A stretch of DNA of 35,631 bases, taken from positions 1 through 35,631 of the forward strand of contig JANXAQ010000344.1 in NCBI GenBank assembly GCA_025062105.1. Direction: 5' to 3'. A model generated the notes under the pieces. The model had not been told where the DNA came from. It saw only the letters and a list, made by a program, of their open reading frames with translations, and ran no database searches. Of the stretch, positions 1 to 9,778 are shown one piece after another (the stretch's first letter is position 1; every line of letters starts with the position of its first letter). The translations under genes and the position numbers were made by a program. The DNA is from Thermoguttaceae bacterium (GTDB lineage: Bacteria > Planctomycetota > Planctomycetia > Pirellulales > Thermoguttaceae).

Positions 1-446
1 TGCTGCCAGAGCCGATCTGCTTCGGCCAACCGGTCCTTAACCGACATTGCTTCCAGGGGGTCATACCCCGCAACCATCTCCCGAACAATCTCCAAGCCCA
101 ATTTGCCGTCCAGAGCATCCACGGCTAACCTACGGGCCGCCTGCAAGGTCGCATACCGTAGGACTGAGTCCTGCTCCTCACGAGCTGTCGTAAGGATTTC
201 CTGGGCCAGCTGTTGCTTTTCCTGGGGCGTCTTCGCTTTAGCTATCTGTCGGCCGAAGACCTCTTCGACGAGTTTTTCGGCTTTTTGAAGCTCCTGGGCC
301 TTCGGCTGAGCCGCTCGCTGGGGCATAGTGGCTTTCGGGTCAAAGGCTTCTGGTTCGGCAGCCAGGACCAGAGGGCCGCCAGAGTCAAGCCTGCCGAAAC
401 CCCACAGAGCTAACCCCACCGCCCATAGCAACACTGTTATTCGCAT
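1..446 (-). CDS. Exported protein of unknown function, N-terminal part only
   Basis: This gene reads leftward and leaves the window, so only about 148 N-terminal residues are visible. The ATG at 446 has a good ribosome binding site (GGAGGT at 451-456). The first 30 residues form a signal peptide: positive start, hydrophobic core, and an LVLAA stretch before EPEA as likely cleavage site. After a short Ala/Gln/Pro linker comes a charged helical segment with the pattern KTPQEKQQLAQEIL and then LRYATLQAARRLA. From memory, similar helical N-terminal segments occur in planctomycete secreted proteins ahead of variable C-terminal domains. The function cannot be told because the main domain lies outside the window. 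Sure of the reading frame; family identity is a recollection, not a search. Confidence 0.75.
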   Translation of the reverse strand, partial: MRITVLLWAVGLALWGFGRLDSGGPLVLAAEPEAFDPKATMPQRAAQPKAQELQKAEKLVEEVFGRQIAKAKTPQEKQQLAQEILTTAREEQDSVLRYATLQAARRLAVDALDGKLGLEIVREMVAGYDPLEAMSVKDRLAEADRLWQ

Positions 447-746
447 GACCACCTCCTTCCTGAACAGAAACCCAAGTCCAAACCCACCGAATAGCCTTTT
501 TGAAAACCCGCCCTCAACCCACCAGAGTGTTCAGTTTGCTCCGGTGCCACTCCTTGAGGGCGGAAGGCGGACTGGCTAGACTGCGCAAGCTTTTTAATCG
601 GGCAGGAAGTGATCCCCAGTTATCTTAAATCGGCTGTCCAAAACTTGCCATCTCCTCATCCCGCTATCAGCGGTCCTCCAACGAGTATTCGCACTATTGA
701 TACCCTTCTTTAGGGAATCTACAAGTTCGGACCATAGAAAGGAAGC

Positions 747-790
747 TCTGGCAAATCCTGAACAAACAGCGAATTTTATGAACCTTTGCT
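747..790 (-). repeat. Family B repeat, one end only
   Basis: The stretch resembles the TGCAAAATCCTGAA...TTATGAACTTTTGATTC end of family B copies at 2264 and 13779, with several mismatches. No other end is seen nearby. It is the only feature recognised between the leftmost gene and the transposase remnant. Confidence 0.45.
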
Positions 791-859
791 TCGGGAGGGT
801 CTGGCCCGCCCCATTGAAAGAAGCACTCTAGGGAGGGTGCTCGGAGGGTGCACCCGTGC

Positions 860-1868
<1,009 letters not shown>

Positions 1869-1992
1869 ACCAGCACTCCTTTTTTCCTTTAGAGACAAAA
1901 TCCATTTCCCAGATTACCTAGCGGCGTTAAATGCTCTGGTTTTCCCCGCCTGTCAAGGCCTTTTCATACACGCTCCAAGAGACGCTGATCAT

Positions 1993-2142
1993 TTCGCCTT
2001 TTGCCATTTTTGGCTTCGCTCAGCAAGAGCAATGTTCTAACTCGCTGTTTACCTATTGGGCTTAGGAAATTGGGTGAACAAAAAGAGGGGTTGTCGTAAC
2101 TGCTGGAGACAAAAGAATTTAGAGGAAATGGTAAAGGTCGGA
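1993..2142 (-). mobile_element. Family A MITE-like element (A1)
   Basis: Diverged copy: left end TTCGCCTTTTGCCATTTTT, internal AGGAAATTGGGTGAACAAAA, right end GGTAAAGGTCGGA. About 150 bp. No flanking duplication is left. Confidence 0.75.
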
Positions 2143-2263
2143 TTTAAAGCTTTAACAAAAGAAGTTTGTTTGTACTTTTTGAGCAGTAAGATGGCCGCAG
2201 TGGGCTGTCGGGAGAGGTTCATCTGAAATCCTGTGAATCAATTGGGCAAAATAGATAATAGAG

Positions 2264-2434
2264 GCGTGTCTGCAAAATCCTGAAAGAGCTAGTGAAATTT
2301 ATGAACTTTTGATTCTATCGCTGTTCGTTCTTCTATCCGAATATGGGTGCTAGCATGCTAGCCACCCTATTGGATCAAGGGGCCTGAGAGCCAAAATGGT
2401 ACAAAAATATTTCGTTTGAATTATGCAGAGGCTC
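2264..2434 (-). repeat. Family B repeat (B2)
   Basis: Runs from TCTGCAAAATCCTGAA through TTATGAACTTTTGATTC to GAATTATGCAGAGGCTCC. The centre holds a perfect 14-bp palindrome GCTAGCATGCTAGC at 2349-2362. Nothing was recognised between this copy and the next (2435-2799). Confidence 0.8.
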
Positions 2435-2799
2435 CGAGAGCCAAAATAAGCCTCCCCTCCAAATTCCGGCTTTGCCCAGCAACTAGCCGTTTTCCCGATA
2501 TAAAGACCGAACCTCCTCACAGACCTAAACTCCTTTCCGAGAGTCATTGTCCCTGGAATCTGTGGAATACAGGCCCCGTATTTGCTAGAGATGCCAGTAA
2601 GAAGCAGTTGGATCGGACCGGAAACTACCTATCTTGCCCATGGCCTCGAAACGGCCCGCGAAAAATCAGCCCCAGCTGTGGGGAGTTCCATTTTGCCAGA
2701 GTCGCTTATAATAATAATTCTAGAGGGCAGGTGGCTCATGGTAGTGCCAAAGTCCTCCGCAGAAATTCCTAGGAACTCTGTAAAACGCCGAACATGGAG

Positions 2800-2961
2800 T
2801 GCACATTATGAACATTTGATTCTATAATGGTCAGCCAGAAGCATTCAAAAGCTCCTGTATGGAGGTCGCTTGCAGGGCAGCGAATCCTCTCGATTGGGTT
2901 AGAGGAAGAGGGCATCCAAAGGGTGTAAAAAATATCCTCTTTGAATTCTGCAGAGATTCCT
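2800..2961 (-). repeat. Family B repeat (B3) directly upstream of moaE
   Basis: Left end truncated (starts at ATTATGAACATTTGATTC). The right part reads AATATCCTCTTTGAATTCTG then CAGAGATTCC, the family B terminus. It ends about five bases before the moaE start codon, so it forms the moaE leader. Confidence 0.7.
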
Positions 2962-2966
2962 CCTTT

Positions 2967-3419
2967 ATGATTTATTTCACCCAGCAGCCAATAGATGTGC
3001 CAACGGTTCTAGAATCGGTAGCGTCTGCCGAAGCCGGGGCGGTAGTCCTTTTTCTAGGGACCGTTCGCGCTACGAGCCAGGGGAAAACCGTGGCTTATTT
3101 GGAGTACGAGTGTTATCCCGAAATGGCTCAGCGGATTTTGGAACAACTGGCCATAGAAGCCCAAGCTTGTTGGAACTTGAAAGGATGTTGTATAGTTCAT
3201 CGGATAGGTCGAGTACCTGTAGGCCAACTGAGCGTGGCTATTGCTTGCTCAGCTCCCCATCGGGCGGAAGCTTTCCAAGCCACCCAGTGGTTAATCGACC
3301 AACTCAAATTCCAAGTCCCCATCTGGAAAAAAGAGTGTTTCACGGACGGCACCTACCGGTGGGTTTCTGGCCCAGGTCCCGAGCTTCTCACATCATCGCC
3401 CTCAGGAGAGTCGGGATGA
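2967..3419 (+). CDS. moaE: Molybdopterin synthase catalytic subunit MoaE
   Basis: MoaE is the large subunit of molybdopterin synthase; with thiocarboxylated MoaD it inserts the dithiolene sulfurs into precursor Z (cPMP) in the cytoplasm. The 150-residue protein carries the family's hallmarks: FLGTVR near residues 29-34, LEYECYPEMA near 45-54, HRIGRVPVG near 78-86, the H98-R99 pair, and LKFQVPIWKKE with Lys114 and Lys121, which match the two active-site lysines of E. coli MoaE in spacing. Length is normal. The ATG at 2967 is chosen because it matches the usual MoaE N-terminus; the frame stays open upstream but that part is family B repeat. No convincing Shine-Dalgarno is visible. The stop overlaps the moaA start as ATGA, so the two are co-translated. 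moaD is not in the window. Confidence 0.95.
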   Translation: MIYFTQQPIDVPTVLESVASAEAGAVVLFLGTVRATSQGKTVAYLEYECYPEMAQRILEQLAIEAQACWNLKGCCIVHRIGRVPVGQLSVAIACSAPHRAEAFQATQWLIDQLKFQVPIWKKECFTDGTYRWVSGPGPELLTSSPSGESG

Positions 3420-4633
3420 TCCCTAGACGCGTGGAAGGAGGATTTGTCCTCAGAGAGTCCATGCCGGGGCAGAGCCTTTTTGTTTCGGCTGGGCCGGACA
3501 GGTGCTTGATCGATCGGTGGGGGCGTCGGCATACGGATTTGCGGATTTCGGTAACCGACCGATGCAATTTGCGTTGTTTTTATTGTATGCCGCCGGAGGG
3601 GGTGGCGTTATCGGCTCGGGAAGCCCTGTTAGATTTCGATGAGATTGTCCGGGTTGTTCGGGTAGCTGTGGGGCTTGGCATTCGGAAAGTTCGACTCACA
3701 GGGGGAGAACCGTTGCTCCGGAGGGGATTGCCTAATTTGGTCAGACGGTTGGCCAGCTTGCCTGGCCTGGAAGACCTGGCCATGACCACTAATGGGACGC
3801 TTTTGGCTGACTATGCCTCGACACTTCGGGAGGCTGGGCTTCATAGAATAAACATAAGTTTAGATACTCTAGACCGCCGGCAATTCCAAGCCCTAACCGG
3901 CCAAGACGCGTTGCCCCAGGTACTTCGGGGGATTGAAGCGGCCCAACGCGTCGGCTTTCATCCTATCAAGCTGAATGCTTTGGCCATCCGCGGTTGGACC
4001 GAATCCCAAGTCGTCCCTTTGGTTCGATTTGCTTTGGAACGGGGCTTAGAAATTCGGTTTATCGAGTTTATGCCTATCTGCCCAACGGGCCAATGGACCC
4101 CCCAGCGGGTCTTACCAGCCGAAGCCATTCTGGAGATTCTTCGGCAGGAATTCGGCTCCGTAGAACCGATTGAGGTTTCGGACTGCGATAGTGGGGAACG
4201 TATGGGCCAACAAACATCTGGTGATAAAAAGATAGGTCAACAAACGCTTGCTAGTGTTGGGAGAAACCAAGAGGGTATTGTCCCTGGAAGTTTGGGGGAT
4301 CTGGGCTCCGGTGCTCAGCCGTGGCCCGGTGGCCGACCGCCTGCACAGCAATATGTTTTAGGCCGCACAGGTGCCCGGATCGGAATCATTGCTTCGGTGA
4401 GTCGGCCGTTTTGCCAAACCTGCTGCCGACTCCGTTTGAATGCTCTGGGAGAACTTCGCCCGTGTTTATTCGCCCCAACAAGCTGGGACCTTCGGCAGGT
4501 ATTACGCCACACAGCCGAAGACGAGCAGATTGTGCAGATCTTTTATGCCGCTGTCGCCCAAAAGCCTCTTTGCCCCCAAAAACTAACCCAACCTCCCCAC
4601 AGCAGTCTTCTCATGTGCCAAATCGGAGGATAA
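3416..4633 (+). CDS. moaA: GTP 3',8-cyclase MoaA (radical SAM)
   Basis: MoaA converts GTP to 3',8-cyclo-7,8-dihydro-GTP, the first step of molybdenum cofactor synthesis. The ATG at 3416 overlaps the moaE stop (ATGA) and is preceded by AGGAGAG. The 405-residue product has the radical-SAM motif CNLRCFYC (Cys50, Cys54, Cys57), the SAM-binding LTGGEPLLR, NISLDTL and IRFIEFMP. The second iron-sulfur site CQTCCRLRLN...C has Cys333, Cys336 and Cys350 in the standard CxxC-x13-C spacing. The C-terminus ends in IGG, the double-glycine tail needed for GTP cyclase activity in studied MoaA. It is longer than the usual 330 or so residues because of an N-terminal extension and a hydrophilic insert of roughly 60-70 residues (about 4180-4350), rich in Gly, Gln and Ser, ahead of the C-terminal cluster. 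All catalytic residues are intact. Confidence 0.96.
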   Translation: MIPRRVEGGFVLRESMPGQSLFVSAGPDRCLIDRWGRRHTDLRISVTDRCNLRCFYCMPPEGVALSAREALLDFDEIVRVVRVAVGLGIRKVRLTGGEPLLRRGLPNLVRRLASLPGLEDLAMTTNGTLLADYASTLREAGLHRINISLDTLDRRQFQALTGQDALPQVLRGIEAAQRVGFHPIKLNALAIRGWTESQVVPLVRFALERGLEIRFIEFMPICPTGQWTPQRVLPAEAILEILRQEFGSVEPIEVSDCDSGERMGQQTSGDKKIGQQTLASVGRNQEGIVPGSLGDLGSGAQPWPGGRPPAQQYVLGRTGARIGIIASVSRPFCQTCCRLRLNALGELRPCLFAPTSWDLRQVLRHTAEDEQIVQIFYAAVAQKPLCPQKLTQPPHSSLLMCQIGG

Positions 4634-4696
4634 ACTAACAAACGAACGGAGAAGTCTCTGCGCCTCTTGGGGAAAATCTGTAAGCAGTACGCGACC

Positions 4697-5167
4697 ATGT
4701 CAAACCAGTTACGCCAGCAACCTTGGTTCCATAAAGGCCTGCGATTTCAATGTGCCGGCTGCGGCCGATGCTGCAGCGGAGGGCCTGGTTTTGTGTGGGT
4801 CAATCAACAGGAAATCCATCAATTAGCTCTGTATCTGAAGCTGCCGATCGAAGATTTCCTGCTCCATTATGTTCGGGCTGTTGGAAACCGCTGGAGCCTA
4901 CGGGAGCGGAACAACGGCGATTGTGTCTTTTTGCACCCCAAGACGCGTCGATGCTTGGTCTATCCGGTCCGTCCCAGGCAATGCCAGAGTTGGCCCTTTT
5001 GGCTGGCAAATCTCCGTACTCCGGCAGATTGGGCCTATGTAAGCCGGATTTGTCCGGGCAGTGGCCAAGGACCCCTTTATACTCTGGAACAAATTCAATC
5101 ACTATTGTGGTGGAGCGGTTTGGAGAAGGACGGCCTCCCTCCTCAAGAGGATTGCCCCTCCTTCTGA
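4697..5167 (+). CDS. YkgJ-type cysteine-cluster protein (UPF0153)
   Basis: A 156-residue soluble protein of the YkgJ/UPF0153 family, thought to bind zinc or an iron-sulfur centre; the biochemical role is unknown. The N-terminal motif CAGCGRCC gives Cys19, Cys22, Cys25 and Cys26, followed by GDCVFLHPKTRRC (Cys76, Cys86), RPRQCQSWPFW (Cys96) and Cys119, the family's typical cysteine layout. The ATG at 4697 gives the normal start just before the cluster; a TTG at 4667 in the same frame would add ten residues. It lies 63 bp downstream of moaA on the same strand and may be transcribed with it, although nothing in the family ties it to cofactor synthesis. Family firmly recognised, function not. Confidence 0.9.
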   Translation: MSNQLRQQPWFHKGLRFQCAGCGRCCSGGPGFVWVNQQEIHQLALYLKLPIEDFLLHYVRAVGNRWSLRERNNGDCVFLHPKTRRCLVYPVRPRQCQSWPFWLANLRTPADWAYVSRICPGSGQGPLYTLEQIQSLLWWSGLEKDGLPPQEDCPSF

Positions 5168-5376
5168 GTGATTTGGCCGTGCCTTGATCCGGAACACATT
5201 TCTTGTCCCTTTTCGATCACTGGCCCGCCAAGCAACAAAAATATTCTTATGGCCTGATCCAGAAGGCATTCCTTTGGCCGGGTAATAGCTGGGTGGCTCG
5301 ACTTTTGTGAGTTTTTGTAAGCCTTTTTGAATTAAGGAGTTCGGATCTGAGGATTCTTTGTTCAGCAATTTTTCTA

Positions 5377-5536
5377 AGAGGCCGTCCTAAAATGGGGATT
5401 TAGCTGGTTTGCAATGGGTTTTGGCCGACCGGCTCCTATCCTTCAGACTCCTTAAAAACAGGGATTTTGGGGATTCTGGAGCATTTAGGAAGGAAACTGC
5501 CTTTCATTATAGAAAATGCTTTTTCGCACAGCCTCT
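5377..5536 (+). repeat. Family C repeat (C1)
   Basis: Complete 160-bp copy from AGAGGCCGTCCTAAAATGGG to GCACAGCCTCT. The ends are inverted repeats (AGAGGC/GCCTCT). Internal landmarks are TTTTGGCCGACCGGCTCC and TATAGAAAATGCTTTTTC. Confidence 0.8.
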
Positions 5537-5705
5537 AACCCAAAAATATTTTCAAAGGTTTAGAACATCTTAAGGAAGTTGCCCCCCTAAAAATTGGCAA
5601 AAGTTAAGGTGTGAGCTTCTAACAAAATGTCCCACAAATAATGGAGGGGGACCCCATAAAGGCGGGCAGCTTTTATATTTGAGCTCCTTCGTTAGGAATT
5701 ATCTT

Positions 5706-6037
5706 GGACCCTTTGCATCTTGACTTTTGCCATTTTCCATAACTGGTTTTAGTGCCCGCAGTTACGACGAAACTCTCCTTTGTTCACACAATTTCCTAAG
5801 TCCAATAGTTACAAGGACTTAGAGCTTTCCCCTTCCAGGAGAAGGCCTAAAATGCCAAAAGTCGAGTTGCATAATTCCGAGGAATATACCACCTTGGTGC
5901 ACCCCCGAACTGACCCCATGTAATTGCTAGCACTGCCAGCCTCCTACCATGAGGAGGTGATTGAATGGGGCCTCTAACGCCTACCGAATTCAAAGTTCAT
6001 CAAGTTCACTATATGTTCGGTATTCTGCAGATATTCC
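5706..6037 (+). repeat. Family B repeat (B4), split by a family A element
   Basis: The left end GGACCCTTTGCAT at 5706-5718 is continued at 5867 by TTGCATAATTCCGAGGAATA, with element A2 in between. The right end is GAATTCAAAGTTCATCAAG to ATTCTGCAGATATTCC. A central TGCTAGCACTGCCAGC remains of the family palindrome. Confidence 0.75.
5719..5866 (+). mobile_element. Family A MITE-like element (A2) with 6-bp target duplication
   Basis: 148 bp between CTTGACTTTTGCCATTTT and AAATGCCAAAAGTCGAG. It is flanked by TTGCAT on both sides (5713-5718 and 5867-5872), and the join of the flanks restores a family B terminus. Confidence 0.92.
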
Positions 6038-6079
6038 TTTTCTCATGTTGGAGTATTTCCTTTCCCGGGACCTAGCCAA

Positions 6080-6231
6080 CGCCCCTTTTGCTATTTTCGG
6101 GCTCCTTCCCCCGGAGAACCTTCTTACTGTGTGGAATTAATGGCGTTCGGAAATTGGGGGAACAAAAGGAAGGTTTGTTGTAACTTCAGGAGATAAAATC
6201 ATTTAGGGAAAATGACAAAAGATCAGTCGAG
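6080..6231 (-). mobile_element. Family A MITE-like element (A3)
   Basis: Diverged copy with CCCTTTTGCTATTTTCGG at the left, AAATTGGGGGAACAAAAGG inside and a 4-bp insertion in the right end (AATGACAAAAGATCAGTCGAG region). Confidence 0.7.
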
Positions 6232-6611
6232 GGGGGAAGTTTGGTTTCTCCAGAGAAGGGTGGAAAGGTTGCTTTTCGGTTTTTTTGTGCCCACTTTTAT
6301 TGGCATATTAACATACCCCTTTAGGGTGGTTTGTGCGTCTTTCTTTTCCGATTTGGTAAAGTTTAAGTTCTAGCTGGAGTTTTTCGGCCAAAAAGCCGAT
6401 ATCTGGTTTCCGCCCCATCCTGGGCCTGGTAAAGGGGTGGACGCTTACATAACTTAATTTGCTTAACTCCTTATATTTCAAAGAGTTAAGAACTTTTAGC
6501 CTCTAGAAAAGCTCTTTGAAAATAAAGACTGGCTCCAAATACCTCTGATGGGGTAAGCGAATTCAGGCAAGGGGTGCTCAGAAAAAGTGCCTCTAAAATT
6601 CGGAGGCCATC

Positions 6612-6640
6612 TTGACTTTACTTATTACGCCATTTACACT
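6612..6640 (+). promoter_or_regulatory. Sigma-70-like promoter of the HU gene
   Basis: TTGACT at 6612-6617 and TACACT at 6635-6640 are separated by exactly 17 bases. This would place the transcript start near 6647, about 67 bases before the HU start codon. Called by eye from the consensus. Confidence 0.6.
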
Positions 6641-6713
6641 TGGAGCGTGAGAAGTAAAGCAATGTCTCTTCGATCGGTTCGGTATTTACGCCTTATGTTG
6701 GGAGGACAAGCTC

Positions 6714-7070
6714 GTGGTGACGAAAAAAGACATTGTTCGCGGCATTGCGGAAGAGGTTGGGCTGACCCAACTGCAAACTAAAGAAATCGTGCAAAAAACT
6801 TTCGATGCGATTATTGAGGCATTGGTTCAAGAGGGTCGGATTGAGCTACGGAATTTTGGGGTTTTTGAGATCAAACTCCGGGCCCCCCGAAAAGCTCGTA
6901 ATCCTCGAACCGGCGAAAAGGTCTATGTGCCGAAAAAATGGGTGGTTACGTTTAAGCCGGGCAAAGAGATGCAACAAAGGATCCGACAGCGAGAGCGGAC
7001 TGCCCAACGAACCACTAGCCCCTCCCAGCGAGGGACTGTAACGGAACCGGTCACCACCCCTTCTCATTGA
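6714..7070 (+). CDS. HU/IHF-family histone-like DNA-binding protein
   Basis: A small nucleoid protein that bends and compacts DNA as a dimer. Residues 1-90 match the HU fold: N-terminal helices ([20 protein letters not shown]), then [21 protein letters not shown] at 48-67, the HU signature that forms the DNA-contacting arms, and the closing VTFKPGKEM. It is longer than typical HU (118 against about 90 residues) by a tail rich in Arg, Gln, Thr and Ser, which could add DNA contacts. Start is GTG at 6714, or the next codon GTG at 6717; GGAGGA at 6701-6706 fits either. A likely promoter lies at 6612-6640. The gene stands alone among repeats. HU and IHF cannot be separated here, so no gene symbol is given. 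Confidence 0.93.
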   Translation: MVTKKDIVRGIAEEVGLTQLQTKEIVQKTFDAIIEALVQEGRIELRNFGVFEIKLRAPRKARNPRTGEKVYVPKKWVVTFKPGKEMQQRIRQRERTAQRTTSPSQRGTVTEPVTTPSH

Positions 7071-7289
7071 AAATCTTTTCGGAACATACTCCATAGGGTT
7101 GGCAAGAACCTGTTCCAAGGGCGAACACTATCTCCCTTTAGCTCCTGGAAGAATTTTGGATTGCCACAACGGGGCTAGTTTTCGGGTTTATGCCGGTGCG
7201 TTGTGTACGAAGTACACGCGTCTGGGCAGGGTTCCGTGCCTTGGCCCCACCACCGCTTTATTCTATTGATGTGGGGGTTCCTGGGGACG

Positions 7290-7600
7290 TCTCGCTGTTA
7301 TACACATCTTTTGGGATGGATTTCCCATCCCAATGGGCCAAAACGATTGCCCCACCTAGGGGTATAACAAACTTCCAAAAGAAGCCTACCGTTACTTTGG
7401 AGAAATGACTCCATTAGGGAAAGATCATTTGGAAGCTGGGAAGTGTTTGGTTTCAGAAACCATTTTGCCTATATTGCCTGTTTTGCCCATTCAATTTCCT
7501 TCCACAAACTTTCGGCATTTTCCTAAAGTGATGTCCGAGCCGCTGAACTCTAACTTGCGTATAACAGGGACCTTGGGACGGAGGGGAAAAAGTACCAGCA
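7290..7600 (+). repeat. Family E repeat (E1)
   Basis: Diverged copy with landmarks GTTACTTTGGAGAAATGAC, CATTTTGCCTATATTGCC, ACTTTCGGCATTTTCCTAAA and TGATGTCCGAGCC. The same order is found at 13445, 31600, 32175 and, reversed, at 24040. No open frame is shared by the copies. Confidence 0.65.
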
Positions 7601-7647
7601 CAGCTGGGTGGAACGCCGGTTGTCTTTGGTCTAGAAGGCCTTTTTAG

Positions 7648-7798
7648 CTTGACTTTTGCCATTTTCCTAACATGGTTTGCTGCCGAAAGTTACGGTGGCC
7701 ACGTCTTTTTTATTCACCAATTTCCTCGCTCCAACACTTCCAAGGAGTTAGGCTTTCAGCTTTTTGGACGGCAGGCCCAAAAAATGGCAAACGTTAAA
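7648..7798 (+). mobile_element. Family A MITE-like element (A4)
   Basis: CTTGACTTTTGCCATTTTCC at the left, CAAGGAGTTAGGC near the right, AAAATGGCAAACGTTAAA at the end. It is followed at 7808-7840 by a short inverted piece of family C (AAATCCCCATTTTAGGAC). Confidence 0.75.
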
Positions 7799-7844
7799 CC
7801 CAGAAAACGCTAAAATCCCCATTTTAGGACAGGTTGAATGGCAA

Positions 7845-8001
7845 CTCGACTTTTCCCATTTTCCTAAGTTGTTTTTTCCCAGGGGTTACGACGAACCCTC
7901 TTTTTTTTCATCTTTTTCATCCTATTTGCAAACTCCAATTATTAATTCCAGAGAGGTAGAACTTTCCTTATCTACAAAGACCGAAATTGGCAAAAGGCGA
8001 G
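7845..8001 (+). mobile_element. Family A MITE-like element (A5)
   Basis: CTCGACTTTTCCCATTTTCC at the left, GGGGTTACGACGAACCCTC inside, AAATTGGCAAAAGGCGAG at the right. Forms a near-tandem pair with A4. Confidence 0.75.
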
Positions 8002-8712
8002 ACTGGGAAATCGGGAAAAAGAAATGAAAATGAGAAGATTAACCGACCTTTATGTTCCCTGACAAGTTCCTTCGTTCTGAGGAAGTGATAGTGCCCCTTT
8101 ATGGGGGATGAAGAAAGGTCAAAAAGGTCGTTTGGGGAGGCCTGGGCGAAACGGCCGGCAGCAGAGGTCTTCTGGAAACTAGCAGCCCAATTTCTTTCAC
8201 CGACAGGGGTTGGAACTACCTTTTCGGCTATTCCTCGTCTCACTCTTGATTAAGGACGACATAGGTTGTGGACCTAGAGGCGTAACGTCTTACTGAGAGT
8301 TGCTTCTTCCCGCAGAAGAGGGATTTTTAAAAAAGAGCGTTTTTAAAGAAGTACAGCCCATCCCTAAAACCAAATAAAGAAAAGGACCTGCCTGACCGCA
8401 AGACCGACAAAAAAGAAAACATGGGTCGGTTCCCGTTTCCCAGCCAGGCAGACTGAGGCGAAATCCAAACTTCCTGGGGTAACAACACCTGTCCCTATTC
8501 CTAGAAAATTCCAGGCAAAAATTGCTCTCGGCGCAAGAGAATATTTTTGGTAGTTTTCCGATAGGTCTGGACAATCTTTTTAGGATTGTCTGCTACCTTT
8601 CCCCGATAAAGTGCTTTTTTGGTATCTTTTCCCGGCTCCGAGAACAAAGCTGGGGATGGACTTTTTACTCTCCAAGGGCGGGAGCCTTTCCGCCGAGTTG
8701 AGAGAGTTTTTT
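8002..8712. other. Non-coding stretch without recognised content
   Basis: No convincing gene or member of families A-E was found. A short perfect hairpin GACAATC-TTTTTAG-GATTGTC sits at 8570-8590, with no gene close enough to assign it as a terminator. Confidence 0.4.
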
Positions 8713-8892
8713 GGGAACCTCTGCATAATTCGAGCGAGGATATTCTATACCATTTTGGTTTGCTTTGGGCCTGCCCCAATATATTGGGCTGCTAGCACTG
8801 CTAGCACCATTATAAGTTAGATAGGGGCAGCTAAAGCTTATTGATTCAAAAGTTCATATAGTTCTCTATATGTTCAGGATTATGCAAGGTTT
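8713..8892 (+). repeat. Family B repeat (B5)
   Basis: From GGGAACCTCTGCATAATTCG through TATACCATTTTGG to TGTTCAGGATTATGCAAGG. The central GCTAGCACTGCTAGC at 8791-8805 is a palindrome with a single central base. Confidence 0.85.
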
Positions 8893-9230
8893 TTTTCGTG
8901 AGACTTTCTTTAGCGTTACAACAGTACTCCCGAGTATTGGGACTGCAGCGCAAGCGGCAGTCTGGCGGGATTTGCATAAAGTTGATGTGCGGACAATTCA
9001 TTTTTTAACTTGTGTAAAACAGCCTGCCTATGCAGGAAGCCCCAGAGAGGGTCTAAGCGACTCTTCTTGTGTAAGGCCAGAGCCTATATGGAATTAGAGG
9101 TTTAGTTAGCAGGGCTGATAAAGACGCCGTCACCATTTGGCTGAGGTGTTATTCTTAAGGCGTTGGGGTGCCGGCCCCTTGGGGTGCCGGAAGGTTCGCT
9201 GATGTGAAGGTATTTGGAAGGAGAGTTTGT

Positions 9231-9449
9231 ATGCGGAAGTTGTTTTTGAGTTTTGTGGTGGGGTTAGTATTGATGCCGGTGCTCGGATGCATTATTCCGG
9301 GTTATTCGGCTGATCCGGTGCGCCGGACGCAGGAGTTGCTGTTTACGTCGGAAAACCTGCGGCTATTGTTGGACGAGTGGGAACGGTTTTGGTTTCTGGA
9401 TATGCCTGACCATTGCACTCCGTATCGAACGCACGGCGGGGTGATCTAA
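9231..9449 (+). CDS. Small predicted lipoprotein
   Basis: A 72-residue protein starting at the ATG at 9231, with a purine-rich ribosome binding site (GGAAGGAGAG) just upstream. The N-terminus is a lipoprotein signal: MRKLF, a hydrophobic core, then VLGC with the Cys at residue 20 as likely lipid attachment site. The mature part is acidic and aromatic, with RRTQELLFTSENLRLLLDEW and FWFLDMPDHCTPYRTHGG, and looks well conserved rather than random. From memory similar short lipoproteins occur in planctomycetes without an assigned role. Two direct copies of GGGGTGCCGG lie upstream at 9165 and 9181. The gene stands alone. Confident that it is real because of start site, signal and composition; function unknown. 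Confidence 0.8.
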   Translation: MRKLFLSFVVGLVLMPVLGCIIPGYSADPVRRTQELLFTSENLRLLLDEWERFWFLDMPDHCTPYRTHGGVI

Positions 9450-9624
9450 AAGAAGGTGTCGTTTCCTTTCAGAGCTGAGATTTGCTCCTACAGGCTTTTC
9501 TTTGGGCGGGTCCAAAGCCCAAGGAGCTCGGTTTCCAGCCTATGAGCCTTTACCAAAAAAGGCTTGTCTGCCCTTTATGAGCGGCAAAATGGCTTCACCG
9601 CGTGGGGTGGGGTTTCATTTTGTT

Positions 9625-9775
9625 AGAGGCAGTCCTGAAATTGGGATTTTGGTAGTTTCTAAAGGGTTTTGACTGATCGGCTCCTCCCCTGCAGACTCCT
9701 AAAAGGGCTTCTGAAGCCTCTAGGGAATTAAGGGGGAGTGCCTTTCGTTATAGAAAATGTTTTCAGCATAGCTCT
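9625..9775 (+). repeat. Family C repeat (C2)
   Basis: From AGAGGCAGTCCTGAAATTGG to CAGCATAGCTCT with internal TATAGAAAATGTTTTC. Element A6a begins three bases after its end. Confidence 0.8.
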
Positions 9776-9778
9776 GAT

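Noticed and set aside
4667..4696. Earlier TTG start for the YkgJ-type protein
   Set aside because: Gives ten extra residues of no family character; the ATG at 4697 places the cysteine cluster at the usual distance from the N-terminus.
7405..7647. Open frame over family E copy E1, with a translation similar to one over E4
   Set aside because: The other E copies are broken in that frame and there is no ribosome binding site; similarity is explained by the DNA repeat.
8570..8590. Hairpin GACAATC/GATTGTC as a transcription terminator
   Set aside because: No gene ends nearby and the T-run is in the loop, not after the stem.
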